Shown here: positions 35,199 to 43,228 of the stretch, piece by piece | Numbering within the stretch: position 1 is the stretch's first letter | Layout: each line of letters starts with the position of its first letter | NCBI RefSeq assembly: GCF_024171865.1 | Contig: NZ_JAMTCN010000015.1 | Coordinates: 62,001 to 126,000, forward strand | Source: Prauserella aidingensis | Lineage (GTDB): Bacteria; Actinomycetota; Actinomycetes; Mycobacteriales; Pseudonocardiaceae | Direction: 5' to 3' | Length of the DNA: 64,000 bases | The notes under the pieces: model-generated | Told to the model about the DNA's origin: nothing | Seen by the model: the letters and a program-made list of their open reading frames with translations, nothing else | The model's database searches: none | Program-made: the position numbers and the translations under genes

Positions 35199-36266
35199 TC
35201 AGCCCGCGCGGCCGACGATCGTGCCCGCGCGGTCGATGGCGACGACGTCGACGTGCACCGGCGCCTCGCCCAGCACCTCGACGGACTGCAAGCGGGCGCG
35301 TTCCGCGACGAGATCGCCCAGCTCCAGGCCCGCCTCCCGCGCCAGTTCCAGCGCGTGCAGCGCCGTGTTCGCCCCGCCGATCACGGCCGCCAGCTCGCCC
35401 CGGCCCGCGTCCTCGGCGATGCCCGCCAGCAGCCCGAGATCCACCTGCGACCGTTTCGAGTGCAGGTCCAGATGTCCCGCCGCGAGTTTCGACAGCTTCG
35501 CGAACCCGCCCGACAACGTCAGCCGCGGCACCGGATTCTTGCGCAGGTACTTCAGCACCGCACCCGCGAAGTCCCCCATATCGAGCAGCGCCTCGTCCGG
35601 CAGGCCGTACAGCTCCTGCGCCACCCGTTCGGACGTCGACCCGACCGCGCCCGCGACGTGTTCGAGCCCCAGTGCCCGCGCGACGTCGATCCCCCGGCGA
35701 ATGCTGTCGATCCACGCCGAGCACGAGTACGGCACCACCACTCCCGTGGTGCCGAGCACGGACAGGCCGCCGACGATGCCGAGCCGCGGGTTCCACGTGT
35801 GCCGGGCCATCTCCTCGCCGCCGTCGATGCCGATCTCGACGACGACGTCGGGCGGCGCGCCGTGCTCCGCGGCCACGCGCTGCACCGCCTCGGTCATCAG
35901 TCGCCGCGGCACGGGGTTGATCGCGGCCTCGCCCACGTCCAGCGGCAGGCCGGGCAACGTCACCGTGCCGACGCCCGCTCCCGCCCGGAACGTGACCCCG
36001 CTGCCGTCCTCGCCCGGCCGCACGGTGGCGATCACCAGCGCGCCGTGCGTGACGTCCGGGTCGTCACCCGCGTCCTTGATCACCCCGGCGCTCGCCTCGC
36101 CGTCGCCCAGCCGTTCGGTGGCCAGCGCGAACGTCGGGCGCCGGTCCTTCGGCAGCCGGACCTCGACCGGGTCGGGGAACCCGCCGGTCACCAGCGCGGT
36201 GTAGGCGGCCGTCGTCGCCGCGGTCGCGCACGCGCCCGTCGTCCAGCCGTAGCGGAGCTCGGTCAC
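35199..36266 (-). CDS. cbiD: Cobalt-precorrin-5B (C1)-methyltransferase CbiD
   Basis: 355-residue CbiD. The N-terminal RYGWTTGACATAATTAAY is the family hallmark; VTLPGLPLDVGEAAINPVPRRLM, GGLSVLGTTGVVVPYSCSAW and KLAAGHLDLHSKRSQVDL are also conserved. It performs C1 methylation coupled to deacylation and stands in here for aerobic CobF. The start is GTG 36266. It is divergent from cobK, with 77 bp between starts. Confidence 0.94.
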   Translation of the reverse strand: MTELRYGWTTGACATAATTAAYTALVTGGFPDPVEVRLPKDRRPTFALATERLGDGEASAGVIKDAGDDPDVTHGALVIATVRPGEDGSGVTFRAGAGVGTVTLPGLPLDVGEAAINPVPRRLMTEAVQRVAAEHGAPPDVVVEIGIDGGEEMARHTWNPRLGIVGGLSVLGTTGVVVPYSCSAWIDSIRRGIDVARALGLEHVAGAVGSTSERVAQELYGLPDEALLDMGDFAGAVLKYLRKNPVPRLTLSGGFAKLSKLAAGHLDLHSKRSQVDLGLLAGIAEDAGRGELAAVIGGANTALHALELAREAGLELGDLVAERARLQSVEVLGEAPVHVDVVAIDRAGTIVGRAG

Positions 36267-36343
36267 ACAATCACTCCGTCACGCGCTCGCTTACGTCACA
36301 CAGCCGCCCGGCCGGGCGACGGGCTCGGTCAGACTGTCCGGTC

Positions 36344-37102
36344 ATGGGAAGTATCGCTCCACGGGTGTTGATCCTCGGCGGCACGTCCGAGGCTCGCGCG
36401 CTCGCCGCCGAACTCGTCGCCCGCGACGTCCCGGTGACATCGTCCCTCGCGGGCCGGGTGGCCGAGCCACGCCTCCCGGAGGGTGACATCCGAGTGGGTG
36501 GTTTCGGCGGCCCCGAGGGCCTCGCACGGTGGCTGGCCGACCACGACGTCCGCGCCGTCGTGGACGCGACGCACCCGTTCGCGCGGCGGATCTCGGCGTC
36601 CGCCGCCACGGCGACCGCGGCCGCGGGCGTGCCCGTGCTGCGCCTCGAGCGACCCGGGTGGCAGCCGGGCGAGGGCGACGACTGGCACTGGGCCGACACG
36701 CTCGCCGACGCGGCACGGCTCCTGCCCGACCTCGGCACCAGAGCGCTGTTGACCACCGGCAGGCAGGGACTCGCCGAGTTCGCCGGACTCGACATGTGGC
36801 TGCTCGCCCGCTGCGTCGACCCGCCCGACGCGTCCGACGGACCACTGCCCCGACGGCTCGAGGTGATCTTGTCGCGCGGTCCGTACCACCTCGCCGACGA
36901 GGCCGAGTTGCTCCGACGCCACCGCATCGACGTGCTCGTCACCAAGGACAGCGGCGGGGACATGACCGCGGCGAAGCTCCACGCGGCGCGCGAGGCCCGG
37001 ATTCCGGTGATCGTCGTACGCCGTCCACCACGTCCGGATATGCCCCGTTCGGCCGATGTCAAATCCGCCGTGTGCTGGGTTGTCGACCGCACGAAGCGAT
37101 AG
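36344..37102 (+). CDS. cobK: Precorrin-6A reductase
   Basis: 252-residue NADPH-dependent CobK/CbiJ. Motifs are PRVLILGGTSEARALAAELV at the N-terminus, AVVDATHPFARRISASAA, RLERPGWQPGEGDDWH, LLTTGRQGL and VTKDSGGDMTAAKLHAAREARIPVIVVRRP. The ATG 36344 lies in the divergent gap with cbiD. It works immediately after CbiD in the pathway, so the two genes probably share control. Confidence 0.95.
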   Translation: MGSIAPRVLILGGTSEARALAAELVARDVPVTSSLAGRVAEPRLPEGDIRVGGFGGPEGLARWLADHDVRAVVDATHPFARRISASAATATAAAGVPVLRLERPGWQPGEGDDWHWADTLADAARLLPDLGTRALLTTGRQGLAEFAGLDMWLLARCVDPPDASDGPLPRRLEVILSRGPYHLADEAELLRRHRIDVLVTKDSGGDMTAAKLHAAREARIPVIVVRRPPRPDMPRSADVKSAVCWVVDRTKR

Positions 37103-37147
37103 CCCCGCGGATCGGCCACGGTCACGCTGCCGCTAGCGTGACGTCCG

Positions 37148-40100
37148 ATGCCGCCAGCGAACTCGACTTCGACGGACAATTCCGGCACACAGCCGGAACC
37201 TTCCGGCGCGTCCGCCGGATCGCCGGGCCCTCGCGCGAACACGCAGAAGAAATGGCTCGCGACGATCCTGGGGCTCGTCGCCGCCATATGCGCCGTGGCG
37301 TACCCGTTCCTGCCAGTGGTCCAGGACACCGCGCGGATCAGCTGGCCCGCAGGCGGCAGCACCGAACAGGTGAACGCCCCGCTCGCCGGGTACTGGGCGC
37401 AGGAACTCACCGCCGAGGTCCCGTGCGCCACGGCGCGCTCGCTCGACGCCCGCGCCGCGGGCGAGACGAACCTGTTGTCGACCGTCCCGCCGGAGCGGCT
37501 CGAGGACGGCGCCGGCATGCAGCTGCGCGTGAACGACCACACGCTCATCGCGTTCAGCCGCGGCGAACAGGTCGCCCGCCAGCCGCTCCCCGCGGGTGAC
37601 TGCACCATTTCGGTCTCCTCGACCGCCGAGCACACGAGCATGTCGGTGAACGGCACGCCGGTGTACTCCGAGGACGGCGACGTGCGGCCGCGGGTCGTCG
37701 GCATCTACTCGACGATCGAAGCCGGGCAGGACCCGACCGACGGGCTCGGAGTGTCGATCACGCCGGACACCCGCTACCAGTCCGAACCGACGGTGCTGAA
37801 ACTCGCCGTGGGCGCGGTCGCCGTCGTCGCACTGCTGGCGTGCCTGTTCGTGGTCAACCGGCTCGACCGCGGATTCGCCCGCCGTGCACCACGGTGGGCG
37901 CCCGTCGGCTGGTGGCGGTTGACGGGCCGCGACGCCGTCGTCATCGGCATGCTCGGCATCTGGGTGTTCATCGGCCCGGTGACGGCCGACGACGGCTACA
38001 TCCTGTCGATGGCCCGCGTCGCCGAGGACGCGGGTTACCTCACGAACTATCACCGATGGTTCGGTGTCGCCGAGGCACCGTTCGGCTGGTTCTACCACGT
38101 CTACGAACTGATGGCGCACGTTAGCACCGTCGCGCCGTGGATCAGAGTGCCTTCCTTCCTGCTCGGCGTGCTCAGCTGGCTGCTCATCAGCCGCGAGGTG
38201 ATGCCGCGCCTCGGCAAGGAGGTCCGGTCCAGCCGCGCCGCCGGGTGGGCCGCGGCGATGGTCTTCCTCGTCTGGTGGATGACCTACAACACCGGCACCC
38301 GTCCCGAGCCGGTCGCCGCGGTCGGGTCGCTGCTCGCGCTCTGCGCCGTCGAGCGTGCGCTCGTCACGCGGCGCCTCCTGCCCGTCTGTCTCGGCCTGCT
38401 CGCCGCGGCGTTCACGCTGGCCGCGACGCCGACGGGACTCATCGCCGTCGCACCGTTCCTGGTGGCGGCGAAACCGTTGTTCCAATTGCTGCGCCAGCGG
38501 GCCCGCGACAACGGGTGGCGCCCGGTGCTCGCGCCGATCGCGGGCGCGGGCCTGCTGGTGCTGGTCGTCGTGTTCGCCGACCAGACGTTCGCGACGGTGA
38601 TGGAGGGCACACGGCTGCGCACCGCGGTCGGGCCGAACCTGTCGTGGTTCCAGGAGCTGAACCGCTACGAGCTGTTGTTCACCGATTCGGCGGACGGTTC
38701 GGCGACCCGCCGGTTCCCCGTCCTGTTGCTGCTGCTGTGCACCGCGGCGTGTCTGGCGGTGCTGTTGCGGCGCAGCAGGATCAAGGGCGCCGCGCTCGGG
38801 CCGAGTCGCCGCCTCATCGGCACGACGGCTGTGTTCTTCCTGCTCATGGCGCTGACGCCGACCAAGTTCACGCACCACTTCGGCGCATTCGCCGCCGTGG
38901 GTGCGGCGATGGCCGCCCTGACGGCACTGGCGGTGAGCGCGTCGGTGCTGCGGTCGCGGCGCAACCAGGCCCTGTTCGTCGCCGGACTGCTCGGTGTCTC
39001 CGCGCTGGCGCTGACCGGCCCGAACGCCTACTGGTTCATCTCACGCCTCGGCGTGCCGTGGTGGAACATGCCGCCCCAGATGTTCGGCATCAAGCTGGCC
39101 ACGGTGCTGCTGGCGGGCGCAGGCCTGTTCGCGCTGTACGCGTTCGTGGAGAACATCCGCGCGGGACGGCCGCAGGCCCCGCAACCGTCGCAACGCCGGA
39201 TGCTGTTCCGCGGCTCGCTCGCGTTCGTCGTGGTCAGCGGACTGTTCGTGGCCGCCGAGGTCGGCTCCATGACCAAGGCGCTCCACGAACAGCGCGACAC
39301 CTACTCGTTCGGCAAGGCCAACATCGAACACGCGCTGGGATCCAGTTGCGGCCTCGGCGACTACGTGATGGTCGAGCGTGACCCCGTGTCGAGCATGCTC
39401 ACGCGGCTGCCACCGGGACAGCAGCGCACGGCACCGCAGCAGGACGAGCAGTCGGAGCGGAACCGGCCCGGCAACGAGCTGCCCGAACCGGAGCAGGCGA
39501 ACGGCCCGGTGCAGGCGGGCTTCCACATGCAACCGATCAGCGACGGCGACGCGCTGGCCGAGCCGCCGCACGGGTTCACGACCGAGACGGTGCCGATGTG
39601 GAGCAGCTACAACGAACAGGCCAACCCGACCGGCCAACTGCGCACGGCCTGGTTCGGGCTCGGTGACCGCGCCGAGGGCGACCAGGTGGCGCTGTCGGCG
39701 TACGCGCCGAGCGGCAAGGCGACGCAGATCGAGGTGGAGTTCGGCAGGCCCACTCCGCAGGGCTTCGAGGTCGTCGGCACCGAGGAAATGCTCGGCTCCG
39801 GCGACGGCAGTGGCAAGTGGAAGGACCTGCGCCTGAAGCTCGACAAGGCGCCGGACGAGGCCACGGCCGTGCGCGTCGCGGCCAACGACGACGATCTCAC
39901 CGAGGACGGCTGGGTCGCCGTGACCGGCCCGCGCGTGCCCGAGTTCACCACGCTGACCGAACGCATCGGCGACGCACCGGTGTACATCGACTGGCCCGCC
40001 TCGTTCGTCTACCCGTGCCTGAACCCGATGAAGATCCGCAACGGCATCTACGAAATGCCCGAGTACCGGATCGTCGCCGAGCCACTGGCCCACGAGTCGA

Positions 40101-40339
40101 ACATCGCCAGCAGCCAGGGCGGCGGACCGATCGGCAACCTCGACGAGGTGGCCGACGATCCCGAGGTGCCGAGCTACGTGAAGGGCAAGCCCAGCCAGGC
40201 GTGGGGCTCGCTGTACGAGGTCAGGCCGTACATCCAGGGCACGGAGCCGGCCGTGGAGACGGGCGAGCGGACCATGTGGGGCTGGGAGTCCCCCGGACCC
40301 GGACCGCAGCAGCCGGACGGAAACTCCAAGAGCCGCTGA
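37148..40339 (+). CDS. Emb-type cell-wall arabinosyltransferase (EmbA/B/C family)
   Basis: 1063-residue polytopic GT-C glycosyltransferase using decaprenyl-phosphoryl-arabinose to build arabinan. It has an N-terminal helix (ATILGLVAAICAVAYPFLPV), a periplasmic domain to about residue 215, then around a dozen helices. The loop GPVTADDGYILSMARV (about residue 280) carries the DD motif of the family, followed by NYHRWFGVAEAPFGWFYHVYELMAHVS. The C-terminal carbohydrate-binding-like domain ends with YPCLNPMKIRNGIYEMPEYRIVAEP. The N-terminus is Ser/Pro-rich (MPPANSTSTDNSGTQPEP). It stands alone after cobK and ends at a strong hairpin. This supports an arabinogalactan-containing actinomycete. Confidence 0.92.
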   Translation: MPPANSTSTDNSGTQPEPSGASAGSPGPRANTQKKWLATILGLVAAICAVAYPFLPVVQDTARISWPAGGSTEQVNAPLAGYWAQELTAEVPCATARSLDARAAGETNLLSTVPPERLEDGAGMQLRVNDHTLIAFSRGEQVARQPLPAGDCTISVSSTAEHTSMSVNGTPVYSEDGDVRPRVVGIYSTIEAGQDPTDGLGVSITPDTRYQSEPTVLKLAVGAVAVVALLACLFVVNRLDRGFARRAPRWAPVGWWRLTGRDAVVIGMLGIWVFIGPVTADDGYILSMARVAEDAGYLTNYHRWFGVAEAPFGWFYHVYELMAHVSTVAPWIRVPSFLLGVLSWLLISREVMPRLGKEVRSSRAAGWAAAMVFLVWWMTYNTGTRPEPVAAVGSLLALCAVERALVTRRLLPVCLGLLAAAFTLAATPTGLIAVAPFLVAAKPLFQLLRQRARDNGWRPVLAPIAGAGLLVLVVVFADQTFATVMEGTRLRTAVGPNLSWFQELNRYELLFTDSADGSATRRFPVLLLLLCTAACLAVLLRRSRIKGAALGPSRRLIGTTAVFFLLMALTPTKFTHHFGAFAAVGAAMAALTALAVSASVLRSRRNQALFVAGLLGVSALALTGPNAYWFISRLGVPWWNMPPQMFGIKLATVLLAGAGLFALYAFVENIRAGRPQAPQPSQRRMLFRGSLAFVVVSGLFVAAEVGSMTKALHEQRDTYSFGKANIEHALGSSCGLGDYVMVERDPVSSMLTRLPPGQQRTAPQQDEQSERNRPGNELPEPEQANGPVQAGFHMQPISDGDALAEPPHGFTTETVPMWSSYNEQANPTGQLRTAWFGLGDRAEGDQVALSAYAPSGKATQIEVEFGRPTPQGFEVVGTEEMLGSGDGSGKWKDLRLKLDKAPDEATAVRVAANDDDLTEDGWVAVTGPRVPEFTTLTERIGDAPVYIDWPASFVYPCLNPMKIRNGIYEMPEYRIVAEPLAHESNIASSQGGGPIGNLDEVADDPEVPSYVKGKPSQAWGSLYEVRPYIQGTEPAVETGERTMWGWESPGPGPQQPDGNSKSR

Positions 40340-40348
40340 CCCGATCGT

Positions 40349-40386
40349 GACGGCCGGGGCCGGCATCCGTGTCGCCCCCGGCCGTC
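40349..40386 (+). terminator. Hairpin terminator after the emb gene
   Basis: GACGGCCGGGG (40349-40359) and CCCCGGCCGTC (40376-40386) form a perfect 11-bp stem 9 bp after the stop. Confidence 0.7.
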
Positions 40387-40471
40387 GGTCGTGCCCGGTC
40401 AGCGGCCGAGCCGGGTCAGCGGTCGTGCCGGGTCAGCAGTCGTGCCGGGTCAGCAGTCGTGCCAGGTCAGC
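40387..40471. repeat. 17-bp tandem repeat, five copies
   Basis: Five back-to-back 17-bp units with consensus RGTCGTGCCGGGTCAGC start at 40387, 40404, 40421, 40438 and 40455. The last one to two units form the 3' end of the neighbouring nitroreductase gene (minus strand), including its stop codon. Confidence 0.9.
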
Positions 40472-41007
40472 AGTTCGGACACCGAGCGTCTGCCCGTCGG
40501 CACCGCGGACGTGCCCGTAGCGACACCTGCCGGTGCCGTGTCACCGGCAGGTGCGCGGCCCACGGACAACGCGTGCTCGGCGTGCCACGGGCCGTCGACG
40601 CCCAGCAGCAGGTCGGCGGCACGGACGTTGTCGTCGGGGTGGAACGTGGCGAGACACGACTCGTACCCCAGTGCCGACGCCGCGAGGATGAGCGACTGGG
40701 CGATCCTGCCCAGGTCGAAGGGCGTGTCACGGAACCCGTCGGCGCGGGTCAGCAACACCAGCACCAGGGGCGCACCCGCGAGGTGGCCGGCGTAGGCACC
40801 ACAGCCTGCGAGACCGCTGCGCACGGCGGCGTCGGTGACGGCGACGAACCGCCACGGCTGCCGGTTCCGTGCCGAGCCGGTGCGGCGCGCGAGGTCGATC
40901 ATGCGCTCGACGTCCTCGCGCGGCACCGGCTCGGCCGTGAAACGGCGTCGCGACGGCCTGCCGACGAGCTCGCGCAGGCCGTCCGCGGGGTCTCCGGCGC
41001 CGGACAT
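40450..41007 (-). CDS. Nitroreductase-family flavoprotein in the cobG-cobH-cobIJ operon
   Basis: 185-residue FMN-dependent nitroreductase-fold protein: SRRRFTAEPVPREDVERMID, then GSARNRQPWRFVAVTDA (FMN site) and DLGRIAQSLILAASALGYESCLAT. It starts at ATG 41007, 16 bp after the cobIJ stop on the same strand, so it should be co-transcribed with cobalamin genes. BluB (dimethylbenzimidazole synthase) and cob(II)yrinate reductase candidates belong to related flavoprotein families, but the diagnostic BluB sequence is not clearly seen. The C-terminal residues lie in the 17-bp repeat, so the tail may have been altered by repeat expansion. Confidence 0.75.
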   Translation of the reverse strand: MSGAGDPADGLRELVGRPSRRRFTAEPVPREDVERMIDLARRTGSARNRQPWRFVAVTDAAVRSGLAGCGAYAGHLAGAPLVLVLLTRADGFRDTPFDLGRIAQSLILAASALGYESCLATFHPDDNVRAADLLLGVDGPWHAEHALSVGRAPAGDTAPAGVATGTSAVPTGRRSVSELLTWHDC

Positions 41008-41023
41008 CTGTCGCTGCCGGGCC

Positions 41024-42547
41024 TCAGTCGTAGCTGCGCGGGGTCCAGACGATCGGGGTACCGCCCTGCTGGGTCCTCACCCGCGTCCGCGACGAACCGA
41101 CGATGAGCACGCACCGCATGTCGACCTCCGCCGGGTCGAACCCACCGAGCGTGTCCACCCGGACGGATTCCTCGGCGCCCCCGACGTCGCGGGCGATCAC
41201 GACCGGTGTCTCCGGGTTCCGATGACGCAGCAGCACGTCGCGCGCCGTCGCGAGCTGCGTCGTCCGGCTACGCGAAGCGGGGTTGTACAGGGCCACGACG
41301 AGATCGGCCTGCCCCGCGGCGTCGAGCCTGCGCTCGATGACGTCCCACGGCTTGAGGCGGTCCGACAGCGACACCATCGCGAAGTCGTGCCCGAGCGGGG
41401 CGCCCACCCGGGCCGCGGCGGCGTGCGCCGCGGTCACGCCGGGTACGACGCGCACCGAGACGTCGGCGAACTCGTCGGCCTCCGCCTGTTCCAGGACGGC
41501 CGAAGCCATGGCGAACACGCCGGGGTCACCCGACGACACGACGGCCACCCGCCCGCCACCGGAAGCCAGCTGGAGCGCTTCCCTGGCCCGGTCGGCCTCC
41601 ACGCGGTTGCCCGACGCGTGACGCTGCTGCCCGGCCCGCTGCGGCACCTTCGCGACGTACGGGCCGTAACCCACCAGGTGTTCGGCCTCCCGCAGGGCCT
41701 CGTCGGCCTCGGGCGTCAGCCACTCCGGGCCCGCCGGTCCGAGCCCCACGACCACGACGTCACCCCTGGCCGGATCGTTCTTCGGCGCGGGCGCCTCGTC
41801 GGCACCGGCCTTGCGCGAGGCGTAGGCGGGACTCGGCACCACGGCGAGTGAGAAGTACGGCACCGTCTCGGGGTCGACATCGGTCAACGGTTCGACCCGC
41901 TGGACCTGCCAACTCGCGCGTTCGACGTAGTAGGCCTCGTCGAGCCGCCCCGCCTCGCTGAGCGCCTCGTGCACGGCGCCGAACGTGCGGCCGAGCTTCA
42001 GCACCGCGGCGGCCTCGGTGTCGGCCAGCCTGCGGGCGAGCTCCGGTGCGGGCAGCGTGCCGGGCAACAGGGTGAGCACCTCGTCGCGCTGCACCAGGGG
42101 ACGGCCGAGCTCGGCCGAGGCGCCGCTCACCGACGTCACACCGGGTACGACGTGGGCCTCGTAGCGGTCGGCGAGGCGTTCGTGCATGTACATGTACGAG
42201 CCGTAGAAGAACGGGTCGCCCTCGCACAGCAGGACGATGTTGCGGCCCTCGTCGAGGTGTTCGGCCAACCGCTTCGCCGCGAGTTCGTAGAACTCGGCGA
42301 TCGCTCCCTCGTAGCCGCCGGGGTGGTTCGTCGTCTCCGTGGTGACCGGGTACATGAGCCGCTCTTCGAGCTGCCCGTCACGCAGGTAGGGCTCCGCGAC
42401 CGACCGTGCGATGCTCCTCCCGTGGCGCGCGCAGTGGTACGCGACGACGTCCGCCTCGGAGATCAGCCGGGCGGCCTTGACCGTCACCAGTTCCGGGTCG
42501 CCGGGCCCGAGCCCCACCCCGTACAACGCGCCGGTTCCGGAGCTCAC
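41024..42547 (-). CDS. cobIJ: Fused precorrin-2 C20- / precorrin-3B C17-methyltransferase (CobI-CobJ)
   Basis: 507-residue fusion of two SAM tetrapyrrole methylases. The CobI half starts TGALYGVGLGPGDPELVTVKAARL and has VLLCEGDPFFYGSYMYMHERL and VVPGVTSVSGASAELGRPL. The CobJ half begins near residue 255 with VVVVGLGPAGPEWLTPEADEAL and has VAVVSSGDPGVFAMASAVLEQ and VPGVTAAHAAAARVGAPLGHDF plus ALYNPASRSR. A charged linker joins them. The start GTG 42547 overlaps the cobH stop by 4 bp (GTGA). It covers two consecutive methylations with cobG's ring-oxidation between them. Confidence 0.95.
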   Translation of the reverse strand: MSSGTGALYGVGLGPGDPELVTVKAARLISEADVVAYHCARHGRSIARSVAEPYLRDGQLEERLMYPVTTETTNHPGGYEGAIAEFYELAAKRLAEHLDEGRNIVLLCEGDPFFYGSYMYMHERLADRYEAHVVPGVTSVSGASAELGRPLVQRDEVLTLLPGTLPAPELARRLADTEAAAVLKLGRTFGAVHEALSEAGRLDEAYYVERASWQVQRVEPLTDVDPETVPYFSLAVVPSPAYASRKAGADEAPAPKNDPARGDVVVVGLGPAGPEWLTPEADEALREAEHLVGYGPYVAKVPQRAGQQRHASGNRVEADRAREALQLASGGGRVAVVSSGDPGVFAMASAVLEQAEADEFADVSVRVVPGVTAAHAAAARVGAPLGHDFAMVSLSDRLKPWDVIERRLDAAGQADLVVALYNPASRSRTTQLATARDVLLRHRNPETPVVIARDVGGAEESVRVDTLGGFDPAEVDMRCVLIVGSSRTRVRTQQGGTPIVWTPRSYD

Positions 42548-43173
42548 AGGATCTCCTCCTTCGTGGCCAGCGCGTTGACGGCGGCGACGGCCATCGCGCT
42601 GCCTCCGCGGCGCCCGCGCACGGCCAAATACGGCGCCGGGCCGCGGGTGATCAGCAGGTCCTTCGACTCGACGGCACCGACGAACCCTACGGGGACACCG
42701 ATGATCGCCGCGGGTTTGCCGACACCCTCGTTGATCAGCTCCAGCAGCCGGAACAGCGCCGTGGGGGCGTTGCCGATCGCGACCACCGAACCCGGCAACC
42801 GGTCGCGCCACAGTTCGAGCGCGGCCGCCGAGCGCGTGTTGTTCAGCTGCTCGGCCAGCCGCGGGACCCGGTCGTCGGACAGCGTGCAGACGACCTCGTT
42901 GTCCGCGGGCAGCCGCTTCCGGGTGATACCGCTGGCGATCATGGTCGCGTCGCACAGGATCGGCGCGCCCGCTTCGAGAGCCCTGCGGCCCGCCTCCACG
43001 AAGTCCAGGCTGTAGGCCAGGTCGTCGACGAGATCCGTCATGCCGCACGTGTGGATCATGCGCACCGCCACCCCTGCGACGTCGTCCGGCAACACGGCGA
43101 GATCGGCCTCCTCCCGGATGGTCGCGAACGAGTGGCGGTAGATCTCCGCTCCGTCGCGGATGTAGTCGATCAC
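42544..43173 (-). CDS. cobH: Precorrin-8X methylmutase
   Basis: 209-residue CobH/CbiC that moves the C11 methyl to C12, giving hydrogenobyrinate. Signatures are DYIRDGAEIYRHSFATIREEA, AVRMIHTCGMTDLVDDLAYS with the catalytic His, ILCDATMIASGITRKRLPADN, VVAIGNAPTALFRLLELI and AAIIGVPVGFVGAVESKDLL. The start is GTG 43173. It lies 55 bp after cobG and overlaps cobIJ. Confidence 0.95.
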   Translation of the reverse strand: MIDYIRDGAEIYRHSFATIREEADLAVLPDDVAGVAVRMIHTCGMTDLVDDLAYSLDFVEAGRRALEAGAPILCDATMIASGITRKRLPADNEVVCTLSDDRVPRLAEQLNNTRSAAALELWRDRLPGSVVAIGNAPTALFRLLELINEGVGKPAAIIGVPVGFVGAVESKDLLITRGPAPYLAVRGRRGGSAMAVAAVNALATKEEIL

Positions 43174-43228
43174 TGCTGTCCTTCCCGTGTCGTGCGGTCG
43201 AGTGGTCACACGCCTGCCGACGAGATCG

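Noticed and set aside
40450-41007. Confident assignment as BluB
   Set aside because: The FMN-site region GSARNRQPWRF looks like a general nitroreductase rather than BluB. It was kept only as a candidate.
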